From positions 43,722-107,721 of the forward strand of contig NZ_RBTP01000061.1 of NCBI RefSeq assembly GCF_003702045.1: a stretch of DNA of 64,000 bases, read 5' to 3'. The notes under the pieces were generated by a model. The model was not told the DNA's origin, did not search any database, and saw only the letters and a list, made by a program, of their open reading frames with translations. Shown here piece by piece: positions 17,545-25,657 of the stretch (the first letter of the stretch is position 1; each line of letters starts with the position of its first letter). The position numbers were made by a program, and so were the translations under genes. The stretch is from Pseudomonas viridiflava (lineage in GTDB: Bacteria; Pseudomonadota; Gammaproteobacteria; Pseudomonadales; Pseudomonadaceae).

Positions 17545-19143
17545 ATGCAACGCTTGATCTGGATGCTGTGCTGCGGTTGCCTGGGTCTGGTCGGCCTTGC
17601 GGGCGAGGCACACAGCGCATCCTTTGGATTCGTTCGAACGCCGCCGCAGATTGTCGTGGACACCGGTAGCCAGCTGATATTCAGCGTGGACACGCGCAAT
17701 GGCGATCTGGTCTCCCTGCGCTACCGAGGCCAGGAATTACAGACCCGCGAACCAAAAGCGTCGCAGATCGCATCAGGCTTGGGCGCGGCGCAGGTGAACG
17801 TTAAAACCGTAGGCGATGTGATCCTGATCAGCGCCCAGGCAGGTGACCTGACGCAGTACTACATGGCAGTGAAAGGCCGCGACGCTATTTACATGGCAAC
17901 GTATGCGCCGACGTTGCTGCCGGTTGGGGAGTTGCGATTTGTCACGCGACTGGATGTGGGCAAGCTGCCCAAAGCAACGCATGGGACCGACTCCAATGTC
18001 GGCACAGCGATCGAAGGCAAGGACGTGTTTTTGCTGCCGGATGGACGCACCAGCTCCAAGTTCTACTCGGCGCAGCCGATGATCGATGATGCCATTCACG
18101 GCGTAAAAGGCCCGGGCGTGGCGGTGTATATGCTCATGGGCAATCGTGAACTCAGTTCGGGAGGTCCGTTTTTCAAAGACATCGCCACCCAGAAAACCGC
18201 CAAGACTCACGAGTTGTACAACTACATGTTCTCCAACCACACCCAGACCGAAGCTTATCGGGGTGGTCTGCACGGCGTTTATGGCCTGCTATTCACACAA
18301 GGGGAAGCACCTTCGGCTGAACTGGCCCAATTGGATTTTCTAAACGGTCTGGGGCTTGAAGGGTTTCTGAACAGCACTCAGCGAGGTTCGGTGTCCGGCC
18401 ATGCCTCGGGAACTGATCACGGCCTACCAGCGGTGGTCGGTCTGGGCAATGAAACGGCGCAGTATTGGGCGCGAACCTCCACGGCGGGTGATTTTCTCTT
18501 GCCCGATGTTCGCCCTGGGCGTTATCGATTGACGCTCTACCAGACCGAGCTGGAGATCGCCCACGGCACAGTGGACGTTTCAGCGGGCAGCGTCACACAC
18601 ACCACACTGAATGCCGGATCGCCCAAGGGTCGAGTGAAATGGCAGATCGGGTTGCCCGATGGAACCCCTACAGGCTTTCGTAACGCACAACTGCTGCCAG
18701 CGGCCCACCCCTCCGACGCCCGTATGGCAACGTGGAAGTCAGGAACCTACACGGTCGGAACAAGCACGCCTGCCGATTTCCCGGCCGCACAATGGCGTGA
18801 CATCAACAGCCCTGTCCGAATCGAGTTCTTACTGGCCGCCAAGGAAATACGCGCCTACCGGTTGCGAGTGCTCATTTCCCTCGCTCAGGCGGGCGGACGA
18901 CCGCAATTGAGCGTCAACGACAGCTGGCACGCCGAGGTGCCAGCGGCCTCAGCGCAACCCGACAGTCGTGGCATCACCCGCGGCACCTGGCGTGGCAACA
19001 ATACCCTGTTCGAATTCAACATCCCGGCGTCGGCACTGCATTCAGGCAGCAACTCACTCGAGATCGGCGTTGCCTCCGGCAAGTCAGGCACGGGTTTTTT
19101 GAGCCCGGGGTTTGTCTATGACAGCGTGCAACTGGTCGAATAG
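17545..19143 (+). CDS. Secreted rhamnogalacturonan lyase, polysaccharide lyase family 4 (RhiE-like)
   Basis: The 532-residue protein has a signal peptide (LIWMLCCGCLGLVGLAGEAHS) and the three-domain PL4 layout. The N-terminal catalytic beta-sandwich (to about residue 270) includes HTQTEAYRGGLHGVYGLLF. A fibronectin-III-like domain II spans about 275-360 (GSVSGHASG, FLLPDVRPGRYRLTLYQTE). The C-terminal carbohydrate-binding-like domain III spans about 365-532 (WKSGTYTVGTSTPADFP, GITRGTWRGNNTLFEFNIPASAL, SPGFVYDSVQLVE). It should cleave the rhamnogalacturonan I backbone, complementing the pectin lyase encoded just upstream, with which it is probably cotranscribed. Confidence 0.88.
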   Translation: MQRLIWMLCCGCLGLVGLAGEAHSASFGFVRTPPQIVVDTGSQLIFSVDTRNGDLVSLRYRGQELQTREPKASQIASGLGAAQVNVKTVGDVILISAQAGDLTQYYMAVKGRDAIYMATYAPTLLPVGELRFVTRLDVGKLPKATHGTDSNVGTAIEGKDVFLLPDGRTSSKFYSAQPMIDDAIHGVKGPGVAVYMLMGNRELSSGGPFFKDIATQKTAKTHELYNYMFSNHTQTEAYRGGLHGVYGLLFTQGEAPSAELAQLDFLNGLGLEGFLNSTQRGSVSGHASGTDHGLPAVVGLGNETAQYWARTSTAGDFLLPDVRPGRYRLTLYQTELEIAHGTVDVSAGSVTHTTLNAGSPKGRVKWQIGLPDGTPTGFRNAQLLPAAHPSDARMATWKSGTYTVGTSTPADFPAAQWRDINSPVRIEFLLAAKEIRAYRLRVLISLAQAGGRPQLSVNDSWHAEVPAASAQPDSRGITRGTWRGNNTLFEFNIPASALHSGSNSLEIGVASGKSGTGFLSPGFVYDSVQLVE

Positions 19144-19168
19144 GCCATGTGACAGGCTCACTTGGCCT
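19142..19168. terminator. Bidirectional hairpin overlapping two convergent stop codons
   Basis: AGGCCATGTGA pairs with TCACTTGGCCT (one T-T mismatch) around a CAGGC loop. It overlaps the stop of the rhamnogalacturonan lyase gene and that of the M42 peptidase gene, which are 14 bp apart. There is no T tract on either side. Confidence 0.45.
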
Positions 19169-20213
19169 TGAGCGCATACTCAACGATCGTGTCCGCGCAG
19201 GCTTGTATGCCGCCTTGGGTGATGATTTCGTAGCCATGCGTATTTTCCGTCGGGATGGCGATGCACCCGGCTCTCGCTGCCGCGCCAATGCTCATCACCG
19301 CGCTTGCATCGGACGCAAAGTCCACCAAAAGCGCGACCTGGGCGTCGTACCCGGCTCGTGTTGCAGCAGCAATCAGGTCGTCAACGACGCACCGGGTGTA
19401 GACGCCCTTCTGATCGCCTGTACTGATAATGGGGTTGTCTTCCAGGCGAGTCCCGTATTCCTCCAGCACGGGTCCCACCTCTACGGCAAGTACCGTATCA
19501 CCCGGCAGTCTGGAGGCCGCGTACATGGCCCCGGCATTGGTTTCCTCTTCCAGCGTTGTGCAGACAATCCAGACATCCTGCCTGAGTTCGTGGCGTCTTT
19601 TGCACAACTCTTCTGCTGCCTGAATGACCGCCAGAAGCGGTGCCCGGTCGTCCATAAAATGCGCCGCAATGGCATCGGGCAGATACCACGGGGCGCGCCA
19701 GTGCTTGCTCAGGACCACACGCGTTCCAGGCCGGATGCCCAGTGCCGACAGTTGTTCCCGGGGTCGGCGGGTGACCACATGCACGTCCGACCATTGCACG
19801 TTGCCCTTGAGGACGTCCCGGCTTTGGGATGTGCCGCCACTGCTGTGCATGGATCCGAATGAGAGCACGCCTGGGCATCTTTGCGTATCGCCCAGCACCT
19901 CGACGGGGGCCACCCCGAAACAGATGGGTTGGGCACCGCCCAGTGCTTCGACCAGCAGCGTGCCGTCTTCATTCACGAGCTTGACGACCATTGCTATCTC
20001 GTCCATGTGAGCCATCACGCTGATCCCGTCATCGGGATCAGAGGCGTGCGCCGCTTTTATCAGCCCTATGACGTTGCCTGCCCGGTCAACCGTGACCTCG
20101 TCGCAATGGCGTTCCAGTTCTGTCTTGCACAGCTTACGGACTTCATCTTCCTGCCCGCCCGGGCCGTAGGCCAGCAGCAAAGCTTCCAGCAAGGATTGGC
20201 GTTGATCGCTCAT
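19158..20213 (-). CDS. M42-family metallopeptidase (glutamyl/leucyl aminopeptidase-like)
   Basis: The 351-residue protein keeps the dinuclear metal site of M42 peptidases: SVMAHMDEI (His), HFMDDRAPLLAVI (bridging Asp), TLEEETNAGAMYA (catalytic and ligand Glu), AVEVGP and the late ENTHGYE histidine. The family cleaves N-terminal residues from peptides as large cytoplasmic oligomers; some members have endoglucanase-like or unknown roles. I chose the ATG at 20213 (MSDQRQS) because CGGAG lies 6-7 nt ahead; an in-frame ATG at 20234 lacks one. Its ATGA overlaps the stop of the small upstream gene, so the two are translationally coupled. Confidence 0.82.
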   Translation of the reverse strand: MSDQRQSLLEALLLAYGPGGQEDEVRKLCKTELERHCDEVTVDRAGNVIGLIKAAHASDPDDGISVMAHMDEIAMVVKLVNEDGTLLVEALGGAQPICFGVAPVEVLGDTQRCPGVLSFGSMHSSGGTSQSRDVLKGNVQWSDVHVVTRRPREQLSALGIRPGTRVVLSKHWRAPWYLPDAIAAHFMDDRAPLLAVIQAAEELCKRRHELRQDVWIVCTTLEEETNAGAMYAASRLPGDTVLAVEVGPVLEEYGTRLEDNPIISTGDQKGVYTRCVVDDLIAAATRAGYDAQVALLVDFASDASAVMSIGAAARAGCIAIPTENTHGYEIITQGGIQACADTIVEYALKAK

Positions 20214-20488
20214 GGTTTCTCCGATGAAATGCACAGATCGATCGAAACCGTGTCCACTCGATCACGTTGCAGGGTCGAAAGGCTTTTCAGTGTTTTTTCA
20301 TATACGGCGTCGGCAGTGTCTTTCAAACGCTGCCACTCCTGCAGGGTGATCACCTCGCGCAACACCAGTTCGTCGGCTCGACGAATCAGCGTCTGGTAGA
20401 AGTCATCGGGAAGATCCAGTCGATAGGTGTCATCCTCCAGTAACAGGTGCCATGCCTTCAGTTCCATTTGCTTGTCGTTTCTGGTCAT
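20210..20488 (-). CDS. Small protein of unknown function (92 aa)
   Basis: I do not recognise a family. The protein is acidic and apparently helical (ELKAWHLLLEDDTYRLDLPDDFYQTLIRRADELVL, EVITLQEWQRLKDTADAVYE), with no signal peptide or membrane helix. An AGGAG lies 9 nt ahead of the ATG. Its stop overlaps the start of the M42 peptidase gene, which makes it a likely real gene and a partner candidate for that enzyme. Confidence 0.7.
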   Translation of the reverse strand: MTRNDKQMELKAWHLLLEDDTYRLDLPDDFYQTLIRRADELVLREVITLQEWQRLKDTADAVYEKTLKSLSTLQRDRVDTVSIDLCISSEKP

Positions 20489-20571
20489 GATTGCGTCTCC
20501 TGAGCCTGTTGCTTATTGGCCGGGGAGTGAAAGTCGGGATCACGGACGACGAACTCGTGATCCAATGAAGG

Positions 20572-21747
20572 TCAGTAACGATAAATGGCCGCAGCGCCCG
20601 TTTCGCTCGGCATGGAGCGCTCCGGCGGCAGTACAATCACCTCTCCGCCATGCTGCATGACGGCCAGAATCATTTCGTCCAGCACGTCATCCGAACCTGC
20701 CTCGTCATTGCTCTGAAGCGCAAGATCGCCGCTCAGCCCATCCATCACGCCATTAACCGTGCGTTCAGCCTCGACCAGCAGCAGGGCCACCCTGCCCTCG
20801 GTGGCCGCTCGTGCGATTTCAGGCAGTTCATGTGCGCTCAGCCGCTGGCCCACGGCTTTTGCGTATCGACCCAAGGCCTCATCCAGCCTGTCGTCCTGAC
20901 GCAGACGGATGAGTTCGCCGCATGCGGACGTCAACTGCGCCGCCGTCAGTGTCGCCGGATCCTGTTCTATGCCCACCGGCAGCAGAAACGGATTGCGACT
21001 CTGCGCTCTGAACACGGCCTGGTTTTCAGCCAGTGCTACCAGAACAAGCGGTAATTTCGAGACCCGCGAGCAATGTTCGGTAATCCTGCGGTCAACGATG
21101 CGGAAGAACCGTTCGCGATCCAGGTTGATTTCCTCCTGCTTACCGCTGCCGCCCGACTCGTGCATCATCGGATCACCGCGCTCCCCGCCACCGCTGAACC
21201 CGTCTGGATGGCCCCGCTGGTCGCGGGGGGTAAGTTCATCGCCCAGCGCTTGATTTTGATTGGTCGGCACCGCCTCCGGCAGACTGACCTCCTGCAGGCT
21301 CTGCATGGATCCTTCATAAACACGCACGCTGTCACGCGACAGACAAAGAACCTGATAACGATCCGTCATCGGCGCAAGGCGCAATAAAGGCTTCAAGTAG
21401 GGATGGCTATTGACCACTGCGGTTTCCGGCACCGCCTTATGCAGGCCCACTACCAGAAAATGCTCCAGCCCGCCAAAAATGGCGATGGCTTCAGGGCAGG
21501 TGTTCCAGAACGCATGGTCGTCGATCAGCGCGTGGAACGGCGCGATCAGTGCCTGGCTGGCTATCTGTGGGTAATGCTGCTCCAGCAGGATTTCCAGTTC
21601 CTTGATCAGGTTTTTCAACCGAATAGGGTCCTGGGTGCGCTGCGGAAACGTTCGATGCGTTGGCATGTACACACTGAGGTTGGGACGTCCCGCCAACGCC
21701 AGCAGCCTGTTCAGTGTCTGCTCGGTAAAAGGTTGAATTGGAACCAT
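20572..21747 (-). CDS. baeRF-family protein (bacterial archaeo-eukaryotic release-factor-like)
   Basis: The 391-residue protein begins NRLLALAGRPNLSVYMPTHR and continues with AIAIFGGLEHFLVVGLHKAVPE, PLLRLAPMTDRYQVLCLSRDSVRVYEG and LPLVLVALAENQAVFRAQSRNP. It ends in an L7Ae/eRF1-like segment (GRVALLLVEAERTVNG, LDEMILAVMQHGGEVIVLPPERSM, AAIYRY). This layout matches the bacterial eRF1-related baeRF proteins, which have been proposed to act on stalled or hibernating ribosomes. A Gly/acidic linker near residues 165-205 is probably disordered. AGGAGG overlaps the stop of the HPF-like gene 9 nt upstream, showing an operon. Confidence 0.72.
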   Translation of the reverse strand: MVPIQPFTEQTLNRLLALAGRPNLSVYMPTHRTFPQRTQDPIRLKNLIKELEILLEQHYPQIASQALIAPFHALIDDHAFWNTCPEAIAIFGGLEHFLVVGLHKAVPETAVVNSHPYLKPLLRLAPMTDRYQVLCLSRDSVRVYEGSMQSLQEVSLPEAVPTNQNQALGDELTPRDQRGHPDGFSGGGERGDPMMHESGGSGKQEEINLDRERFFRIVDRRITEHCSRVSKLPLVLVALAENQAVFRAQSRNPFLLPVGIEQDPATLTAAQLTSACGELIRLRQDDRLDEALGRYAKAVGQRLSAHELPEIARAATEGRVALLLVEAERTVNGVMDGLSGDLALQSNDEAGSDDVLDEMILAVMQHGGEVIVLPPERSMPSETGAAAIYRY

Positions 21748-21756
21748 GACGACCTC

Positions 21757-22182
21757 CTAGTCTTTGGCAAGCCGAGCCTGTTTTTCGAGGAACTCGTCTT
21801 CCAGCATGGCGTCCACCTCGGCGGCCGAGTCCTCATGCACGACCGGCGCAGTCAGATGCCCGGTTGACTCGACTTTCGACGACAGTTTCCCCATAAGATG
21901 TTCCAGCGCATGGCTCATTTTTCTGGCGGCACCTGCGACAGCCAAGTCCAGGCTGTCCGCCTTGTGGGTGACGGAAAGCGGTGTATGTCCCTTGGGGCGG
22001 GCTTCGATCTGGCAGCGTTTGTCCTGAGGGCCTGCTTTCTGTGCGTTGACGTCGCCTACGTGAATCTCTATCCGAGTCAGCAGATCGGCATAGCGTTCCA
22101 ACTCATCGACCACCGTACTGCCTACCCACTCCTGCAGCTCTGCGCTGCCTTCGATGTGATTACTGTCCACCTGAACTTGCAT
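21757..22182 (-). CDS. HPF/RaiA-family ribosome-associated protein
   Basis: The 141-residue protein has the S30AE/HPF fold: MQVQVDSNHIEGSAELQEWV, DLLTRIEIHVGDVNAQKAGPQDKRCQIEARPKG and DLAVAGAARKMSHALEHLMGKL, followed by an acidic tail. Family members bind the 30S decoding region and silence ribosomes in stationary phase or stress. The start at 22182 has GGAGG 8 nt ahead; an upstream in-frame ATG (22200) does not. It is the first gene of the unit leading to the baeRF protein, the small unknown protein and the M42 peptidase. Confidence 0.8.
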   Translation of the reverse strand: MQVQVDSNHIEGSAELQEWVGSTVVDELERYADLLTRIEIHVGDVNAQKAGPQDKRCQIEARPKGHTPLSVTHKADSLDLAVAGAARKMSHALEHLMGKLSSKVESTGHLTAPVVHEDSAAEVDAMLEDEFLEKQARLAKD

Positions 22183-22294
22183 GTGATTATCCTCCGACAC
22201 AGGCGCCCGACTGCGCCTGTGCCAGTAGAAAGATCCGGCAACGGGTCGGTTCCTGAAAATGGATAACTGGTCAGTCCAGAGTGATCCGGGATGC

Positions 22295-22960
22295 TCAGTG
22301 CAAGGCGGTGCGTTTCAGTGCCTGCTTCCAATGCCCGTATAGTTCGGGGACTGCATTGCTGCGAGGTTCGTATCGCTGGCGAGGACGTTCGAGGCTTGCC
22401 AGTGCGTCCTCATCCGGCCACCAGCCAAGCGCAAAGCCTGCCAGGTGCGCAGCGCCGATGGCGGACACTTCCGGCGACAGACTGCGGATGACCGGACGTT
22501 GCAACAGGTCTGCCTGAAACTGCATCAGCCATTCGTTTCGGGTGGCACCGCCATCGACCCACAGCTCTCCCAAAGGGCCGGGGCTGTCCAGCTCCATCGC
22601 TTCGAAAACGTCGCGAATCTGGTAGGCAATGGCTTCAAGGGTGGCGCGCAGAATGTGCGCGCGGGTGGAGGCCTCGGTCAGTCCGGTGATCAGCCCGCGA
22701 GCTTGTGAGCTCCAATGAGGCGCACCCAGGCCGCCAAGTGCGGGAACGAAATACACACCGCCTTTATCCGGCAAGGCCGCCGCCTCGGCGGCCAGTGCGT
22801 CAACGTCCTGCGGCCCCCAGCAGGCGAGCCGCCCAGCTTACGGCGACTCCGGTGTGCACGATATTGCCTTCCAATGCATACGTGGGTGCATCGGTCTGCC
22901 AAGCAACAGTAGTCGCCAGCTGTTGGGCGGCGTGGGTAATAAAGGCGCTTTCGAGGCCAC
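22295..22960 (-). pseudogene. Glycerol-kinase-like (FGGY) gene, 3' remnant with frameshift
   Basis: From 22774 down to 22295 the frame encodes the C-terminal half of a glycerol-kinase-like FGGY kinase: GGVYFVPALGGLGAPHWS, GLTEASTRAHILRATLEAIAYQIRDVFEAM, ELWVDGGATRNEWLMQ. Upstream, homology continues in another frame (LATTVAWQTDAPTYALEGNIVHTGVAVSWAARLLG). The frames are joined if one base is removed from the C5 run at 22814-22818. Homology stops near 22930 and the N-terminal ATP-binding half is missing. The gene is not functional as it stands. Confidence 0.8.
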
Positions 22961-23440
22961 ACTGCTGACTCAGCAATTGGCGACGCTGCTGGGTTGCCCC
23001 GCCTACCTGCTGCCCTCACAAAGCATCGAACAATCCGTCGACAGCCGTCATCGCATTCTGCAACTGGACGAAGTCAGAGAAGTTGTCGAGCGGTTCTCGA
23101 ACCTGACCGTTGCGCTGGTCGGTATTGGCGAGCTCGAACCCTCGAAACTGCTGCGCAACAGTGGCAACTATCATGGCGAACCGATGCTGAAGCTGCTGGC
23201 CGAGCGTGGCGCCGTGGGTGACATCTGCCTGCGCTATTCGATGCCGACTGCAAACCGGTGCTGCAGGACAGCGAGGAAGTCGTGGTATCCGTAGACCTTG
23301 AGCAGCTTCTGAGCATCGCACGGGTCGTCGACCTTGCCGGCGGCGAGCGTAAAGTCAACGCGATTCGCGGCGCGCTGCGAGGTGGCTATCTGGATGTATT
23401 GATTACTGACCTTGCGACGGCCCGCTCGCTCATAGGCTGA
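22915..23440 (+). pseudogene. SorC-family transcriptional regulator, 3' remnant with frameshift
   Basis: The sugar-binding domain of a SorC/DeoR-type regulator is readable: GGVGNKGAFEATLLTQQLATLLGCPAYLLPSQ, then LTVALVGIGELEPSKLLRNSG and, in a second frame, VVSVDLEQLLSIARVVDLAGGERKVNAIRGALRGGYLDVLITD. One missing T near 23237 breaks the frame; restoring it gives LRYFDADCKPVLQD. The helix-turn-helix half and start are absent. It abuts the kinase remnant at the 5' side, suggesting one deletion removed the divergent promoter region and the 5' parts of both genes. Confidence 0.75.
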
Positions 23441-23489
23441 AGTTCCGCACCGTACATCCGTTTGCGTCGGGGAGCGGATTCTTTGCGAA

Positions 23490-23506
23490 AGGCGGGATGC
23501 CCGCCT
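23490..23506 (+). terminator. Short hairpin after the SorC remnant
   Basis: AGGCGGG-ATG-CCCGCCT forms a 7-bp stem with a 3-nt loop about 50 nt past the remnant's stop, followed by CTTA. Confidence 0.4.
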
Positions 23507-23719
23507 CTTACGCCTCTATCTCAGACAGCGCGGTCGACAGTGGAGCGCCGTTACTCAAGACCAAACCCGCCCAATGACGCCTCTGCGCGATGAGATGAGC
23601 TGTTTTTCAGAAAAATATGAATTTTTCCTCCCCTGTTTTGCTCATATCAGCATGAGCAACGGTTACGTCCAACGTTGCGGTGTTTTTGAATGTGAAATGC
23701 AAGGCTGAGGGAACGAGAA

Positions 23720-24157
23720 ATGGCTCAATCAGAGCAGTATGGGAAGCCTGAACCAGGTGAAGGTCTGGTGCTTGTCGTTGAAGACGAGCAGACAATCCGT
23801 GACTTCGTATGTGAAATCCTTGAGACGGATGTCGGACTTCGCACCAAGGCCGTAGAAAACGCTGACCAAGCCATGAAATACCTGGAAGAGCACACGAATC
23901 GGGTTGCGCTGCTGCTCACCGATGTCCGTATGCCCGGCAGCATGGATGGTATTGCCCTGGCCAACGTGGTGGGCGAGCAGTGGGCGCACATCCCCGTGGT
24001 GGTGATGTCGGGCCACGGCACGCCCGGCAGCGATCAGTTGAAAGACGACGTGCTGTTCATTGCCAAGCCCTGGACCATCACGCAACTGGTCAACGGCATC
24101 ATGGACAGCCTGGGCGCAGAAGGCATTGCCCACGTATCAATGGACGATCCGAACTGA
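23720..24157 (+). CDS. Receiver-only response regulator
   Basis: The 145-residue protein is a single CheY-like receiver domain: LVVEDEQTIRDFV (acidic pocket), LLLTDVRMPGSMDG (phospho-acceptor Asp), VVVMSGHGT (switch Ser/Thr position) and FIAKPW (Lys). No output domain is present and no histidine kinase gene is adjacent. Such proteins usually act by protein contact or as phosphorelay intermediates. GAGGGAA precedes the ATG. Confidence 0.88.
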   Translation: MAQSEQYGKPEPGEGLVLVVEDEQTIRDFVCEILETDVGLRTKAVENADQAMKYLEEHTNRVALLLTDVRMPGSMDGIALANVVGEQWAHIPVVVMSGHGTPGSDQLKDDVLFIAKPWTITQLVNGIMDSLGAEGIAHVSMDDPN

Positions 24158-24171
24158 GCGCCTTCGAGCCT

Positions 24172-24209
24172 GCTGCGCGCAATGAGTGCTGAATGGCATT
24201 GCGCGCAGC
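24172..24209. terminator. Bidirectional hairpin between response regulator and RraA-like gene
   Basis: A perfect 13-bp stem (GCTGCGCGCAATG / CATTGCGCGCAGC) with a 12-nt loop lies in the 76-bp gap between the two convergent genes. Confidence 0.65.
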
Positions 24210-24233
24210 GCCGGGGGTGTGGTTGCGACCGGG

Positions 24234-24890
24234 CTAGCCGATGAACCGCTTAGAAACATTCATGCGCTTTTCAACCAGTCGCTCAAGCAATTCTTCTCGA
24301 CGCGCCCGATCCGCCCTCTCCTTTGCCAACAACTCAGGCAGCATCTGACACGCTTGTTGCGCACTCATGATGAAAACGCCGTCATCGTCGCCAATGGCAA
24401 TGTCGCCCGGCTGTACCGTCACCTCGCCAATCCTGATCGGACTGTTGAGCGCCCCGCTTTCTCCAAGGCTGCGCGTGGTCACGGCACTGATAGCACGACT
24501 GAACACCGGCAAGCCATGCTCGCGAAGAGCGGCGACATCGGTGACGGCACCGGACACCACTACACCGGCCAACCCTTTGATCAGGCCCGCCAAGGTGCGC
24601 AGCTCGCCCCAGCATGCGCAATGCGCATCACCTGCACATTCGACGACCAATACGTCGCCAGGCTCGCTGTTGATCAAGGCGTCACGCAGGATGCTGCCAT
24701 CGGGCAGGTCCACCCGGACAGTGACGACGTTGCCGACCAGCCGCGCCCCTTCAGACACAGGCCTGATGCCCGGCAGATAACCGGATTCGGTCAAGTGGCC
24801 GATGGTCGATGCTGAAATTTCCCGGTACTGATCAAGTACGTCGTTGCTGACGTGTTGCTGCCTGGGTGCGATTCGCTCGTTCATCGGCAT
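24234..24890 (-). CDS. RraA/HMG-aldolase-family protein at the end of the siderophore operon
   Basis: The 218-residue protein has the RraA fold: RPVSEGARLVGNVVTVRVDLPDG, INSEPGDVLVVECAGDAHCACWGELRTLAGLIKGLAGVVVSGAVTDVAAL and QPGDIAIGDDDGVFIM. Family members include 4-hydroxy-4-methyl-2-oxoglutarate aldolases (cleaving to pyruvate, with oxaloacetate decarboxylase activity) and the RNase E regulator RraA. The usual Arg-Asp pair of the active site is Thr-Asp here (GAVTD), so the normal aldolase chemistry is doubtful. The gene overlaps the end of the FhuF-like gene, so it is part of that operon. GAGG lies 8 nt before the ATG at 24890; ATG 24884 is also possible. Confidence 0.78.
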   Translation of the reverse strand: MPMNERIAPRQQHVSNDVLDQYREISASTIGHLTESGYLPGIRPVSEGARLVGNVVTVRVDLPDGSILRDALINSEPGDVLVVECAGDAHCACWGELRTLAGLIKGLAGVVVSGAVTDVAALREHGLPVFSRAISAVTTRSLGESGALNSPIRIGEVTVQPGDIAIGDDDGVFIMSAQQACQMLPELLAKERADRARREELLERLVEKRMNVSKRFIG

Positions 24891-25657
24891 TTCTTTGGCC
24901 TCAATAGCGGACAGGTCGAGCAATACTCGACGGGATTGCTGGCGTCGTAATAAAAACAGCAGGTGCGGCGAAAGCGAATGCTTTGCCCGGTCGGCAGTGT
25001 CGTCGGCGGTCGCCTGAAATGCTTGAGCGGGTTGTAGTCCAGCCCGAACAACGATGGATCTGCATGGTTCAACAACCAGTCGAAATCCGCTTCGTACCGT
25101 GCCCGAATGGCAGGGTCATCGACTTTAGCCATGCGCTTTTCATACAGCGAGTACACACGTACTGCGGTGTTTTCCCACAGGATGCGTCGAGATATACCGC
25201 TTACCCGGTTGAAGGTTTCCCATAACGGCTTCAACAGGTCGGCAAACAGCGCACGGACAATGGACGCCCGCCAGAGGTCGCGCGCACCCTCCTCGCAGCC
25301 AATCGGCGTGATGGCTGTCATCGGCATGGCCGATGTCCACACGCCATTGTCATGGGCGTACTCGACCACACTGTTGTCCAGCGACAGTATTAGCCCTTTG
25401 TCATAGACCGACATCGCGTACAGGCAGGCCCCCGTGCTCAGGAAGGAAAAACGCTTGGCCAGCAACGAGGCTGTGATGGCGAGCGTTGGCGAACCAATGA
25501 CAGGCCCCAAGGCGGCGAGCATCTGCCTGCACACCTCTTCATCCAGCAACGCCCGTGCGGGCAGTGAACGCGGATCCCGGGTGTCGGCCGTCTTTAACTG
25601 CAACGCACCGCTGAGCACCGCCCATTCGGCGTTGCTGAAGGCTTGCCCCTGAGTCAT
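24881..25657 (-). CDS. FhuF-like siderophore-iron reductase, [2Fe-2S] protein
   Basis: The 258-residue protein ends with RTCCFYYDASNPVEYCSTCPL, the Cys-Cys-x10-Cys-x2-Cys arrangement that binds the 2Fe-2S cluster in FhuF-type ferric reductases. The middle part (ASLLAKRFSFLSTGACLYAMSVYDKGL) also fits the family. It should reduce iron in imported ferric siderophore in the cytoplasm so that iron is released. I chose ATG 25657 (MTQGQAFSN), which overlaps the cbrD stop as ATGA; the frame is open further upstream but that part lies inside cbrD. Confidence 0.85.
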   Translation of the reverse strand: MTQGQAFSNAEWAVLSGALQLKTADTRDPRSLPARALLDEEVCRQMLAALGPVIGSPTLAITASLLAKRFSFLSTGACLYAMSVYDKGLILSLDNSVVEYAHDNGVWTSAMPMTAITPIGCEEGARDLWRASIVRALFADLLKPLWETFNRVSGISRRILWENTAVRVYSLYEKRMAKVDDPAIRARYEADFDWLLNHADPSLFGLDYNPLKHFRRPPTTLPTGQSIRFRRTCCFYYDASNPVEYCSTCPLLRPKKCR

